In this document: positions 8,375 to 17,629 of the stretch, piece after piece | How positions within the stretch are numbered: position 1 is the first letter of the stretch | Layout: the number at the start of each line of letters is the position of its first letter | Assembly: GCA_051651645.1 (NCBI GenBank) | Contig: JBOFSR010000057.1 | Coordinates: 1 to 41,885 of the forward strand | Source: JBOFSR01 sp051651645 | GTDB lineage: Bacteria > Spirochaetota > Spirochaetia > Treponematales > Treponemataceae | DNA length: 41,885 nucleotides | Reading direction: 5' to 3' | The notes under the pieces: model-generated | Databases searched by the model: none | The model's input: only the letters and a program-made list of their open reading frames with translations | Told to the model about the DNA's origin: nothing | Position numbers and translations under genes: made by a program

Positions 8375-9240
8375 ATTTACACCAACCTCTGATGAATCGT
8401 ATTAACAAAAAAAAACCAACATCAGAGCCTGCTCGCCATGCACGACGGGCAATCAGCAAGCGAACGAATTTCTCTTTTTCTTTTACCGTAATGACGGCGA
8501 CCGTTCTTTTTTTATTTTTGCCCTTATTTTTAATTACCGCTTTTTCTTTTAACGAAACAAAAGGAAGTAATTTTACAGGATTTTCGCTTCAGTGGTACCA
8601 AAAGCTCCTATTTAACTCCAATGATTTATGGCACTCTTTAGGAAACAGCCTACTTATCGCCTTTTTATCAGGAATTGCTTCAACAATACTTGGAACGCTT
8701 GCAGCAGTGGGTGTCCATTGGCATAAATTCAAGGGAAAATCATACATTCAAACAGTTAGCTTCTTACCAATGATTTTACCAGAAGTCATCATCGGCATTT
8801 CAATGCTCATCTTTTTTTCCGCAGTTAAAATTCCCTTAGGTCTTTTGACAATATTTATCGCTCACACAACATTTTGCTTACCCTTTGTTTTTTTGATGGT
8901 GCTTGCTCGCCTTGATGAATTTGACTTTTCAATTGTGGAAGCGTCCTATGATTTAGGAGCAACAGAAAAACAAGCCATGCTCAAAGTTGTCTTTCCAGCC
9001 CTAATGCCAGGAATTTTTTCGGGCTTTCTCATGGCAGTGACCATGTCTCTCGAGGACTTTGTTATAACCTTTTTTGTCTCAGGGCCAGGATCAACGACGC
9101 TACCGCTATACGTGTACTCAATGATACGCTTTGGTGTCTCGCCTGTAATTAACGCTCTATCTTTTATAATGATACTTGCGACTATGCTCATTGCATTTGG
9201 ACTAAAAAACTTCCTAAAAAGCATTGCCGCAAGCAAATAA
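8371..9240 (+). CDS. potC: Spermidine/putrescine ABC transporter permease PotC
   Basis: The 289 aa partner permease has an EAA loop EASYDLGATEKQAMLKVVFP. It carries an unusual basic N-terminal extension of about 35 residues (including RINKKK and ARHARRAISKR) before the first membrane helix near residue 40; most PotC proteins start closer to helix 1. The ATG overlaps potB by 4 nt. After its stop only 29 bp separate it from the convergent YgfK-like gene, so the operon ends here without a potD substrate-binding gene. Confidence 0.93.
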   Translation: MNLHQPLMNRINKKKPTSEPARHARRAISKRTNFSFSFTVMTATVLFLFLPLFLITAFSFNETKGSNFTGFSLQWYQKLLFNSNDLWHSLGNSLLIAFLSGIASTILGTLAAVGVHWHKFKGKSYIQTVSFLPMILPEVIIGISMLIFFSAVKIPLGLLTIFIAHTTFCLPFVFLMVLARLDEFDFSIVEASYDLGATEKQAMLKVVFPALMPGIFSGFLMAVTMSLEDFVITFFVSGPGSTTLPLYVYSMIRFGVSPVINALSFIMILATMLIAFGLKNFLKSIAASK

Positions 9241-9269
9241 CTTAAACATCCAATCAAAAAAAATCATGC

Positions 9270-12170
9270 TTAAAGCAAAAAGCCATAATCACTGATAACG
9301 GTTTTCATTATTTGTACTAAATCTGCAGGGATTGAGCTAGTGTCGGATAATTTTTCTGTAAACTCTTCACCATTATGACGAATTTTACACAAAAGTGATT
9401 TTTTGTCTAACACAACAAAGCCTTCATTTTTACTTTGAGCCATATCTTCTTCCGTGTCAAAGAGTGTGAATTTATCACGGTAAGGGGCACTATCATACGG
9501 ACAAAAACTTGCACAGTTTCCACATTCATTACACATACTATCATAATGAATTATCTGATTTTGCTCCATTTTTGGCACCATAATTGAAAGATTTGCACGA
9601 TTTGGACAAACCTCAACACAATTTTCACAAACCACGTCGCAACCCAAACAACGATTATACTCGTCCTTTGTTAGCATTTGATCGGTTATAATTCCATGAT
9701 TTTTATGAAGAATATCTTTTGATGTTGGATTTTTTAGCTTTGTTGAAGAGGGCAATCCCAATATTTTTTCAACCGCGTGGCGTGCATCACGGATTGCTTC
9801 AACAATGGTTGCAGGCCCATGCAAAACATCCCCCACAGGAATTGTATTTTCTGGAACTTCATCCGCTTTTTCACCAACGGCGGCAATCAAAGTATCACAG
9901 GGAAGCACAACTATTTTGCCTGTTGATTTAACGCTTGCTCGGCCACTTTCATCACGAGAAGAAAGCTCCATTATTTCACAAGTCAGAATCTTATTATTAA
10001 AACTAATCGGCGAAAGCAATTCATTAAACTCAACGCCATCTTTGATAGCTAAAATCAACTCTTCCTCATCCGCAGGCATATATCGCTTACTACGACGATA
10101 AACAAGAGAGGCATTTTTCACGCCAGTAACTCGCTTTGCAGCTCGCACCGTGTCCATTGCGGTATTGCCACCGCCAATAACAATTACGTTTTCACCAAGA
10201 TTAAGCTTGCCGTCCTTTTTTTTAAACTCGCTTAAAAACTCAATTGCGTTCAGAAAACTCCCTTCATTGAGTTTTAACTCTCCCGCCTTTGTTGCTCCGA
10301 CTGCCCAAATCACGTGGGTAAACCCCTCACTAAAAAGAGCATTAATATCAGTAATTTTTGTATTGAGTTTAATTTCAACGCCTAAGGCTTGAGTAATTTT
10401 TGCGTCATTTTCGACAGCCTCATGTGAAATCCGAAACGAGGGAATAACATGGCGAACAATACCGCCTAAAGAATCTTTTTGCTCAAAAATTGTCGCTTTT
10501 GCTCCGTTTTGTGCTAAAAAATACGCCGCAGACATTCCCGCAGGGCCCCCACCGATAATCGCAACATTTTCACTTCGCGTAAGAGGAATAGGTTTAATCG
10601 TTTTCAAAATTGAATCAACGGCATTTTTTGCAGCAATCAATTTCATTTGCCGAATATGTACAGGCTTTTCATAAAAGTTTCGATTACACTGACTCATACA
10701 GTTGTGGGCACAAATTGTTCCTGTCATAAATGGCAATGGATTTTTTTGTAAAATCACCTGCAAGGCATCTTCAAATTTTCCCTCAGCGGCAAGTTTCATA
10801 TACGTGGTAATATCCTGATTTATAGGACAGCCCTCGCTACACGGTGCCACAAAACAATTAGTCAGAGGAAGCTTTTTAGGCAGCTTAATTTTTGCAGGCA
10901 TTTTAATTGTTTTTTTGTACTGAGCCCCAACAATGGCGTCTTTTGCAAGTTTTTCAACGGCAACAAAATCAATGAGCGACAACTGTTTAACATTCGTTTC
11001 ATGAGCAAGCTGGGTTAAACGTTGGTAGCCACCAGGTTTCAAAATTGTTGTTGCAACCGTTATAGGATAAATTCCTGTAGAAATAATTTTTTTAATATTA
11101 TAAAAATCAGCACCGCCAGAATAAGAAATTGGCAACGCTCCTTTAAAATCTTTTGCAAGCATTTTTGCAACATTCATTGAAAGCGGATATAAGGATTTTC
11201 CAGACATGTACATTTCTTCACTCGGAAGCTCACCATTTCGGACATCAACTGGAAATGTATTTGTAATTTTTACGCCAAACACCAATTTTTTTTGCTGAGC
11301 TTTTTCAAGCAGTCGCTGAAGCATTGGAACGGCATCAGAATATTGCAAATCATCCTTAAAATGAAAATTGCTAAAAGCCACATAGTCATAGCCCATTTCA
11401 TTCATCGTTTTTCGAGCAAAATCATACCCTAAAAGAGTTGGATTACACTTTACAAAGGTATTAAGATTTTTTTCTTCTATTAAATAAAGAGCGATTCGCT
11501 CAATTTCAGCGGGAGGACAGCCATGGAGCGTCGAAAGTGTTACCGAGTTACAAATATGCGGAGATATCGATTGAGCATCCTTGGGAGAAAATCGCTTGAA
11601 CCTTGAAATATTTTTTAACAAAACCTCTGTGCATTCGCCAAATATTTTTGTATTCTTTGCGTTTTTCATGGATTCAATATAATTATCAACTTTAGGCAGC
11701 TTAATTCCTTCAAGATCGTAGCCAACGCTCATATTAAACTGAAACCCGTTCATACTGCCAAGCTCAAATTCCTTAGCCAAAACATGCAGCAAAAACCATG
11801 CCTTGATATACTCCTCCATCGCCTGCTCAACATACAACTCGGTTGACCACTCGCAATTGTAAGCCTCATCCTCGGCCAATATACACGGCTTAGAAACAGG
11901 CAAATCATGGCCATCAATTTTTTGAACCGTTTTTAATTCAAAAAAACGACTTCCTGCATAATACGCTGCCACAATATTTTGTGCTAATTGGCTATGAGGC
12001 CCTGCGGCAGGGCCGAGCGGATTTTCAAGATTTCGTCCAAAGAGAGTGCCAAATTTTTTTTTTGCGATATATGGCGTGTGAATGCCAAAAACAGTTCCAT
12101 AATGCGATTTTTCTTCCAAAATCCAATTGAGTAGCTTTTCAAAACTGATGGGTTTCATAATATCAGACAT
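9270..12170 (-). CDS. ygfK: YgfK-like Fe-S flavoprotein (annotated as putative selenate reductase subunit)
   Basis: The protein has 966 aa and is a large soluble oxidoreductase. The N-terminal ~430 residues resemble a dihydroorotate-dehydrogenase-type barrel (NLENPLGPAAGPHSQLAQN). A GltD-like part follows: Cys-rich CFVAPCSEGCPINQD near 435, FAD-binding NVAIIGGGPAGMSAA near 532 and NAD(P)-binding NVIVIGGGNTAMD near 658. The C-terminus has two 4Fe-4S clusters, CLGCDVVCENCVEVCP near 838 and CNECGNCASFCP near 877. This order is that of YgfK. The family is known by name for selenate reduction and from the anaerobic purine/uric-acid degradation cluster with ssnA, hyuA, ygeX/Y/W and xdhD; none of those is visible here. 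GGAGGG at 12174-12179 and the promoter at 12193-12221 fix the start at 12170, not at upstream codons. Confidence 0.9.
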   Translation of the reverse strand: MSDIMKPISFEKLLNWILEEKSHYGTVFGIHTPYIAKKKFGTLFGRNLENPLGPAAGPHSQLAQNIVAAYYAGSRFFELKTVQKIDGHDLPVSKPCILAEDEAYNCEWSTELYVEQAMEEYIKAWFLLHVLAKEFELGSMNGFQFNMSVGYDLEGIKLPKVDNYIESMKNAKNTKIFGECTEVLLKNISRFKRFSPKDAQSISPHICNSVTLSTLHGCPPAEIERIALYLIEEKNLNTFVKCNPTLLGYDFARKTMNEMGYDYVAFSNFHFKDDLQYSDAVPMLQRLLEKAQQKKLVFGVKITNTFPVDVRNGELPSEEMYMSGKSLYPLSMNVAKMLAKDFKGALPISYSGGADFYNIKKIISTGIYPITVATTILKPGGYQRLTQLAHETNVKQLSLIDFVAVEKLAKDAIVGAQYKKTIKMPAKIKLPKKLPLTNCFVAPCSEGCPINQDITTYMKLAAEGKFEDALQVILQKNPLPFMTGTICAHNCMSQCNRNFYEKPVHIRQMKLIAAKNAVDSILKTIKPIPLTRSENVAIIGGGPAGMSAAYFLAQNGAKATIFEQKDSLGGIVRHVIPSFRISHEAVENDAKITQALGVEIKLNTKITDINALFSEGFTHVIWAVGATKAGELKLNEGSFLNAIEFLSEFKKKDGKLNLGENVIVIGGGNTAMDTVRAAKRVTGVKNASLVYRRSKRYMPADEEELILAIKDGVEFNELLSPISFNNKILTCEIMELSSRDESGRASVKSTGKIVVLPCDTLIAAVGEKADEVPENTIPVGDVLHGPATIVEAIRDARHAVEKILGLPSSTKLKNPTSKDILHKNHGIITDQMLTKDEYNRCLGCDVVCENCVEVCPNRANLSIMVPKMEQNQIIHYDSMCNECGNCASFCPYDSAPYRDKFTLFDTEEDMAQSKNEGFVVLDKKSLLCKIRHNGEEFTEKLSDTSSIPADLVQIMKTVISDYGFLL

Positions 12171-12192
12171 ATTCCCTCCGTACTTTTCAAAA

Positions 12193-12221
12193 ATTGTAAC
12201 ACGAGATAGAACACTTGTCAA
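12193..12221 (-). promoter_or_regulatory. Sigma-70 promoter of the ygfK-like gene
   Basis: On the minus strand, TTGACA (12221-12216), 17 nt and TACAAT (12198-12193) match 11 of 12 consensus positions. The predicted start near 12186 leaves a leader of about 16 nt that contains GGAGGG. This rules out translation starts upstream of 12170. Confidence 0.8.
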
Positions 12222-12310
12222 ATATTTTTTATGGCATTATATTTATAAATTTGAAACAATATAAATAAATTTGATTTTAAATCACTTAAAAATAAGAGTT
12301 GAATGATTTT

Positions 12311-13078
12311 TTAACGTCGAACTTCATACAATACAATTCCTGTTGCAACAGAAACGTTAAGGCTATCTAGCTTTCCCGTTGTCGGAATAGAGATGATATC
12401 GTCGCATTTTTCCTTTAGCAAGCGACTTACACCGCTTCCCTCGCTACCCATAACAAGAACAACCCGATTGGGAAAATTTATGGTACTGGCAATGCTTCCT
12501 TTTGCATCCGCGGCATAAACCCAAAAATCCTTTTCTTTGAGTTTATCAACAGCCCAGTTAAGATTATGAACAATCGCGGTTTTCACCCATGCACTAGCAC
12601 CCGCACTCGAACGAGCAACAACCTCGCTATTTTTTGGACTATTTCTCTCGCTCATTATCACAAGATCGCAAGAAAATTGATCACAAGATCGCAAGATTGC
12701 TCCAACATTATGTGGATCGGTAATTTCATCTAAAATCACGACGAGGCTTTTTTCCTGCAGAGCAAAATCCGTGCTTTGTAAAAATTCATCAAGTGAAATA
12801 AGATTTGTTGCCTCTTTTTGCGGATTATCGTCAAGCAGCAAAACTCCCCGATGATCCTGTGCCGTTTGAGAAAGACCTTTTACAAGACTATCAAGCTTTT
12901 CATTATCTGATTGCTCAACAGCAACTTGCAATTCTTTTGCAAGTGCAATAATTTTTTTTACACGCGGCCCAATCTTTGCATAAAGGAGACGCAAATTTTT
13001 ATTACCAGCTGCATCCCCGCGAACTCCTTGCGTTCGCAAATTTTCTTCAATAGCATGAAAGCCGCTTATAATTTTCAT
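12311..13078 (-). CDS. rlmB: 23S rRNA 2'-O-methyltransferase of the TrmH/SpoU family (RlmB-like)
   Basis: The protein has 255 aa. An N-terminal substrate-binding domain (1-100) is followed by a SPOUT knot. Motif 1 is DPHNVGAILRSCD with N124 and R130; motif 2 is MGSEGSGVSR (210-219); motif 3 is IPTTGKLDSLNVSVATG (231-247). These are the SAM-binding and catalytic elements of TrmH-class enzymes. Two-domain proteins of this size usually methylate a 23S rRNA guanosine (RlmB), but the exact nucleotide cannot be read from the sequence. Its start overlaps the parE stop by one base (TAATG), so it depends on parE for expression. Confidence 0.88.
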   Translation of the reverse strand: MKIISGFHAIEENLRTQGVRGDAAGNKNLRLLYAKIGPRVKKIIALAKELQVAVEQSDNEKLDSLVKGLSQTAQDHRGVLLLDDNPQKEATNLISLDEFLQSTDFALQEKSLVVILDEITDPHNVGAILRSCDQFSCDLVIMSERNSPKNSEVVARSSAGASAWVKTAIVHNLNWAVDKLKEKDFWVYAADAKGSIASTINFPNRVVLVMGSEGSGVSRLLKEKCDDIISIPTTGKLDSLNVSVATGIVLYEVRR

Positions 13079-14898
13079 TACGCCCCAATATCTTCTACTA
13101 AATTATTAACAATAAACTCCCGTCGAGTTGGGGTGTTTTTTCCCATGTAAAACTCAAGAAGATTTGGAATGTCTTTAAGGTTTTTAATTTCTACGGGAAC
13201 GATTTTCATATCCTCACCAATAAATTGACCAAATTCATTTGGACTAATTTCTCCAAGTCCCTTAAAGCGAGTGACTTCTGCATTTACGCCAAGTTTTTTC
13301 ATGCTGACATCACGCTCTTTTTCTGAGTAACAATATTGCGTTTCTTTTTTATTTCGAACACGGAACAATGGCGTTTCCAAAATAAAAATCCGCTCTTGGT
13401 GAACAAGCTCCTCAAAATAAGTCAAGAAAAAAGTGAGCATGAGGTTTCTAATATGAAATCCGTCATTATCCGCATCAGTTGCAATAATCACTTTTTCATA
13501 GCGAAGGCCGCTAATATCTTGCTCAATGCCCAACGCCATCATCAGATTATAAAGCTCTGCATTTTTATAAATCTCCGTTTGCTTTTTGCCATGCATGTTT
13601 TCAGGCTTTCCACGAAGGCTAAAAATTGCCTGCTTCATCACGTTTCGAGAAGAAACCATAGAGCCAGAAGCCGAGTCTCCCTCAGTGATAAAAATCATTG
13701 TTCCTTCGCCATTTTTACTATCCCCCAAATGATACTTACAATCACGCAACTTTGGGATTTTTAAGGCAATTTTTTTTGCAGCCTCTTTTGCTTCCTTTTT
13801 GACTGAGTTTAACTCCGTACGAAGTTTTTCGTTGGCAAGAATTTTTTGCTCAAGCATCTTTGCCGTATCAGCATTTCTGTGCAAATAATCATCAATTGCA
13901 GACTTAGTTTCCGCTACCAGCCACGAGCGAACCTCAGTATTTCCCAATTTATTTTTTGTTTGACTTTCAAAAATGGGGGCTTGAATTTTCACGGTAATTG
14001 CCGCCGTCATTCCCTCACGAACATCTTCACTTTTATACGTTTTTTTGTAAAACTCATTAATGCCCTTCAAAAAGCCTTCTTTAAAAGCCGAAAGATGCGT
14101 TCCCCCATCGGAGGTATACTGGCCGTTGACAAATGAAAAATAATTTTCGCCGTACGTATTTGTATGCGTAAAAGAAAACTCCAGCTGACTGCCCTTATAA
14201 TAGCCTACAGGATAGATTGACTCGCCCTCAATTTCGGCATTCAATAAATCCAAAAGCCCATTTTCGCTTTTATACGTTTGCCCGTTAAAATTGAGCGTCA
14301 AGCCCGCATTAAGGTAGGCATAATTCCAAATACGACGCTCTAAAAATTCCATGTTAAAGGCATATTCGCCAAAAATCGCTGTGTCTGGAACAAACTCAAC
14401 GTATGTTCCATTTTTTACCTCAGACTTCACCTTGGAGGATTTTTCAGACTTCAAATTCCCTTGCTCAAAAATAGCTTCCGTGCATTTTCCATCACGCACA
14501 GAAATCACTTTAAAAAAGGAAGAAAGCGCATTGACCGCCTTTGTTCCCACGCCATTGAGTCCGACGGAAAACTGAAAAACCTCGTCGTTATATTTTGCCC
14601 CCGTATTGATAACCGAGACACACTCAACAAGCTTTCCCAGTGGAATGCCGCGCCCATAGTCACGAATAAAAACACGATTATCTTTTACCTCAATATCAAC
14701 CTGATTTCCATTGCCCATAATAAATTCATCAATCGCATTGTCAACAATTTCTTTGAGTAGAATGTAAATGCCATCATTTTGATTTGAGCCATCGCCAAGT
14801 CGCCCAATATACATACCCGTGCGTAAACGAATATGCTCAAGAGAACTCAGCGTCTTTATCTTTGATTCATCATAATTAACTGTCTTTTTTGCACACAT
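13078..14898 (-). CDS. parE: Type IIA topoisomerase ATPase subunit (ParE/GyrB-like)
   Basis: The protein has 606 aa. The GHKL ATPase has E50 and N54 (EIVDNAIDE), DYGRGIP (80-86) and the ATP lid GLNGVGTK (113-120). The transducer has QTKNKLGN (313-320). The TOPRIM part has E406 (EGDSASG) and D475/D477/D479 (DADNDG). It is short, with no GyrB insertion, and resembles the ParE-like form of spirochaetes and Bacteroidetes. With a ParC-type subunit it should decatenate chromosomes; no parC is adjacent, so the GyrB/ParE choice rests on length and motif flavour. No ribosome site precedes the ATG and the promoter abuts it (see findings). Confidence 0.88.
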   Translation of the reverse strand: MCAKKTVNYDESKIKTLSSLEHIRLRTGMYIGRLGDGSNQNDGIYILLKEIVDNAIDEFIMGNGNQVDIEVKDNRVFIRDYGRGIPLGKLVECVSVINTGAKYNDEVFQFSVGLNGVGTKAVNALSSFFKVISVRDGKCTEAIFEQGNLKSEKSSKVKSEVKNGTYVEFVPDTAIFGEYAFNMEFLERRIWNYAYLNAGLTLNFNGQTYKSENGLLDLLNAEIEGESIYPVGYYKGSQLEFSFTHTNTYGENYFSFVNGQYTSDGGTHLSAFKEGFLKGINEFYKKTYKSEDVREGMTAAITVKIQAPIFESQTKNKLGNTEVRSWLVAETKSAIDDYLHRNADTAKMLEQKILANEKLRTELNSVKKEAKEAAKKIALKIPKLRDCKYHLGDSKNGEGTMIFITEGDSASGSMVSSRNVMKQAIFSLRGKPENMHGKKQTEIYKNAELYNLMMALGIEQDISGLRYEKVIIATDADNDGFHIRNLMLTFFLTYFEELVHQERIFILETPLFRVRNKKETQYCYSEKERDVSMKKLGVNAEVTRFKGLGEISPNEFGQFIGEDMKIVPVEIKNLKDIPNLLEFYMGKNTPTRREFIVNNLVEDIGA

Positions 14899-14904
14899 AC
14901 AACG

Positions 14905-14933
14905 ATTTTAGCCGATTTACAAGAAAGTCGCAA
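14905..14933 (-). promoter_or_regulatory. Promoter of parE-rlmB, abutting the start codon
   Basis: On the minus strand, TTGCGA (14933-14928), 17 nt and TAAAAT (14910-14905) form a good sigma-70 pair. The expected start of transcription, 6-8 nt after the -10 box, coincides with the parE ATG (14898), suggesting a leaderless or near-leaderless mRNA. Confidence 0.6.
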
Positions 14934-15039
14934 GTATCTTGATTAAAAGGAATTCTGCGATAACTATTCTCCTTTTTTGCATAAAGAAAGATTTTCCATT
15001 ATAAGCAATAAAACAGACTTGGCAGAATAGAATAAAAAA

Positions 15040-15942
15040 TTAATTTTCGTTATAGGCACGAAGGATAACGTCTTTTGATTGTTCAAAATCGGTCTCATTT
15101 TTTATGATAATTTGCAAGTTGCCTGTACCAAAATGTCCTATGCTTGTAACATCACGTATAAAATCAGGTTCAAGGTTTACCGTTGCAGGATCAACTTTTA
15201 CATGCAACAAAATTTTTCTTGAATATATTTCTGCACAGATAAAGTTTTTAACTTTTTTGAATGCAACGTATAGTTTTAATTGATTTTCAGTAATATCATC
15301 GCCAAAAGAAAGGATAAAATCTCTTATAGTCTGATATATTTTTTGTAATTTTTCTGGTGCTAAGGAGTATTGCTCTAAAAAAGTTTTATCGCTTCCTTGC
15401 TTTGAATCTCTTTGCGTGCTACTCAATGTTGTATCAATGAGGGATTTTACTTTTGGGGCATTTAAATATTCAAAAAGAATAAGGTCTTTTCCAAATTTTT
15501 TATACCGCACAAGTTTTATATTTCGCTGCATTTGATTTACGGCATGCTCGTCATATTTTGTAAAATCATTTGCAATACACATAACACAGGGAATGCTCCA
15601 GTCGATTTTTTCCGCAGCTTCTTGCCCAAGATGTTTTAAGGCCAACATTTCAAAGTCTCCCTTGTGGTCTAAAAGCCAATCCAAGTAAAAAAGCCCCTGA
15701 TTAATTACGTTCTCATTTACACTTCGCTTGTATTCAAAAATCACAGGACAATTATTTTCATCAATTCCCAAGCTATCAATTCGTCCGTTGGTAATTTGAT
15801 ATTCGCTTTCCAAAAATGTTACGCCAAAAAACGTTGGCATATTTTGCTCAATTAAAATTTGTAACTCTTTTTCAAGGGCGACGGAGAAATGCTGAAATTC
15901 TGTAACTCCATTCTTGATATCAAATAGTTTAATATCAACCAT
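15040..15942 (-). CDS. DUF5655-type protein with PD-(D/E)XK nuclease-like N-terminus
   Basis: The protein has 300 aa. Residues 20-130 show a restriction-like fold pattern: E25 in the first helix, D56 (GRIDSLGID), then E70 and K72 (PVIFEYKRS) and Q82 (NQGLFYLDWL). Together these make a plausible metal-binding active site. Residues 195-300 (GDDITENQLKLYVAFKKVKN and following) match the DUF5655 domain of COG3586, sometimes called predicted transport protein without experimental basis. GGAGAGG lies 6 nt before the ATG. It sits alone between parE and gltX with gaps of about 100 bp. A role in DNA or RNA cleavage is inferred from the motif only; no methyltransferase or partner suggests a restriction system. 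Confidence 0.72.
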   Translation of the reverse strand: MVDIKLFDIKNGVTEFQHFSVALEKELQILIEQNMPTFFGVTFLESEYQITNGRIDSLGIDENNCPVIFEYKRSVNENVINQGLFYLDWLLDHKGDFEMLALKHLGQEAAEKIDWSIPCVMCIANDFTKYDEHAVNQMQRNIKLVRYKKFGKDLILFEYLNAPKVKSLIDTTLSSTQRDSKQGSDKTFLEQYSLAPEKLQKIYQTIRDFILSFGDDITENQLKLYVAFKKVKNFICAEIYSRKILLHVKVDPATVNLEPDFIRDVTSIGHFGTGNLQIIIKNETDFEQSKDVILRAYNEN

Positions 15943-16035
15943 TTACCTCTCCTTTGAATGCTTCGATTATTACTACGCTCGATCCTGATAACATACTGGT
16001 AGAATTTACGAGATAAATCCTATCAGTACAATTCT

Positions 16036-17490
16036 TTACATTCCGCCGATTACTTTTTCTACTCTTTTTACTGCGTTTTCAATGCCCAAAATACGGATTG
16101 AGCCGATAAGTGGTGGGCTAATTCTGCTTCCAGTAACGGCAAGGCGCAATGGCATCATAAAATCACCGAGTTTTATGCCCAGTCGCTCACATTCTTGTCG
16201 AGCAAAGACATCCGCTTGCTCATCAGAAAGTGTTTCAAGATTTTTAATAAACGCAAGTCCCGCAGTAAGCACTTCTTTTGTTTTTGCCGCATCGAGTTTT
16301 TTAGGAATCAAATCTTCCATTTTTGGCATTACAGGCTCTTCAAAAAGAAATTGAATCATCTCAGAAACTTCTTTTAAAAAATGCAAGCGCTCTTTTATCA
16401 GCGGCATAACTTTTAAAAGCATTTCTTTTTCTTGTGGCGTATTTTTTAAAAATCCAAATTCTTGCAAAAAGGGCAACACCGCTTCATACAACTGCTCATC
16501 ACTTAAAAGTCTGATATACTGACCGTTAAACCATTCAAGTTTTTTGTAATCAAAAATTGCAGGGGCCTTATTAATTTTTTCAATTTTGAACAATTTTTCC
16601 AAGTCGCTCAAAGGGAACATATCACGCCCCTCTTCATACGAGCAACCAAGCATGGCAATGTAATTTATGAGTGCTTTTGGCAGGTAGCCATTATTGCGAA
16701 ATTCGTTGACGCTCGTAGCACCGTGTCGCTTAGAAAGCTTTTGCCCGTCTTGCCCCATAACCATTGGCAAGTGACAAAACTGCGGATGTTCCCATCCAAA
16801 GGCTTTATACAAAATCACGTGCATTGGCGTTGACGGAATCCATTCTTGTGCCCTCATAACGTGGCTGATTTTCATCAGATGATCGTCAATAATATTTGCA
16901 AGGTGATACGTGGGAAATCCATCAGATTTGAGTAAAACGGGATCTGGGCTTATATCTTCATTCTTCCATTCGATTTCACCCAAAAGTGCATCAGTGAATT
17001 TTGTCATGCCTTCAAGCGGGATTTTTAAGCGGATTGTATATTTTTTCCCTTCATTTATATTGGACTGAACTTCCTCAGGTGTTAAATGGCGGCATTCTCT
17101 GTCATAGCCTGGTGCCATTTTATTTTTAGTTTGAATCATGCGGATTCTATCGAGGCGCTCCTCATCACAAAAGCAATAATACGCTTGCCCTTTTTCAATC
17201 AATTCGTTGGCATATTTTTTGTATAATTCAAAGCGCTCACTTTGCACATAAGGCCCAAAATCCCCGCCTTTTTTTCCACCCTCATCCCAGTCAATGCCCA
17301 TCCACTCAAGCGTGTCATACAGATTTTGCACATATTCTTCACCAAATCGAGCTTGATCGGTGTCTTCTAGTCGTAAAATAAACTTGCCCTTGTTTGCACG
17401 AGCAAATAAATAATTAAATAAAGCTGTTCTTACGCCTCCAATATGTTGCATTCCTGTTGGCGACGGTGCATAGCGAACTCTTACTTCCAT
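16036..17490 (-). CDS. gltX: Glutamyl-tRNA synthetase
   Basis: The protein has 484 aa and is a class I synthetase. The HIGH-type motif is HIGG (16-19, in PSPTGMQHIGG), and the KMSKS loop is KLSKR (251-255). Cysteines at 106 and 108 (YYCFCDEE), with C133 downstream, recall the zinc site of bacterial GluRS. The C-terminal anticodon-binding helical domain is complete. GGAGAG precedes the ATG by 5 nt. It charges tRNA-Glu; a non-discriminating form that also charges tRNA-Gln cannot be excluded from the sequence. The gene is apparently monocistronic. Confidence 0.97.
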   Translation of the reverse strand: MEVRVRYAPSPTGMQHIGGVRTALFNYLFARANKGKFILRLEDTDQARFGEEYVQNLYDTLEWMGIDWDEGGKKGGDFGPYVQSERFELYKKYANELIEKGQAYYCFCDEERLDRIRMIQTKNKMAPGYDRECRHLTPEEVQSNINEGKKYTIRLKIPLEGMTKFTDALLGEIEWKNEDISPDPVLLKSDGFPTYHLANIIDDHLMKISHVMRAQEWIPSTPMHVILYKAFGWEHPQFCHLPMVMGQDGQKLSKRHGATSVNEFRNNGYLPKALINYIAMLGCSYEEGRDMFPLSDLEKLFKIEKINKAPAIFDYKKLEWFNGQYIRLLSDEQLYEAVLPFLQEFGFLKNTPQEKEMLLKVMPLIKERLHFLKEVSEMIQFLFEEPVMPKMEDLIPKKLDAAKTKEVLTAGLAFIKNLETLSDEQADVFARQECERLGIKLGDFMMPLRLAVTGSRISPPLIGSIRILGIENAVKRVEKVIGGM

Positions 17491-17629
17491 AATCTCTCCA
17501 AAATAGTTTCTAATTAAGGCTAATCATAACAAAAAAAAATAAAAAAGATAAGAGGATTGAAAAAAAAATGATACACTCTCCATGATTTTATGAGTTCATT
17601 TTGAAAAGATTTAGAAAATTGATCTTTTT

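Noticed and set aside
14945..14976. AAAAGGA...TCCTTTT stem as a terminator of the DUF5655 gene.
   Set aside because: Only 7 bp of AT-rich stem with an 18-nt loop, and the T tract is on the wrong strand for that gene.
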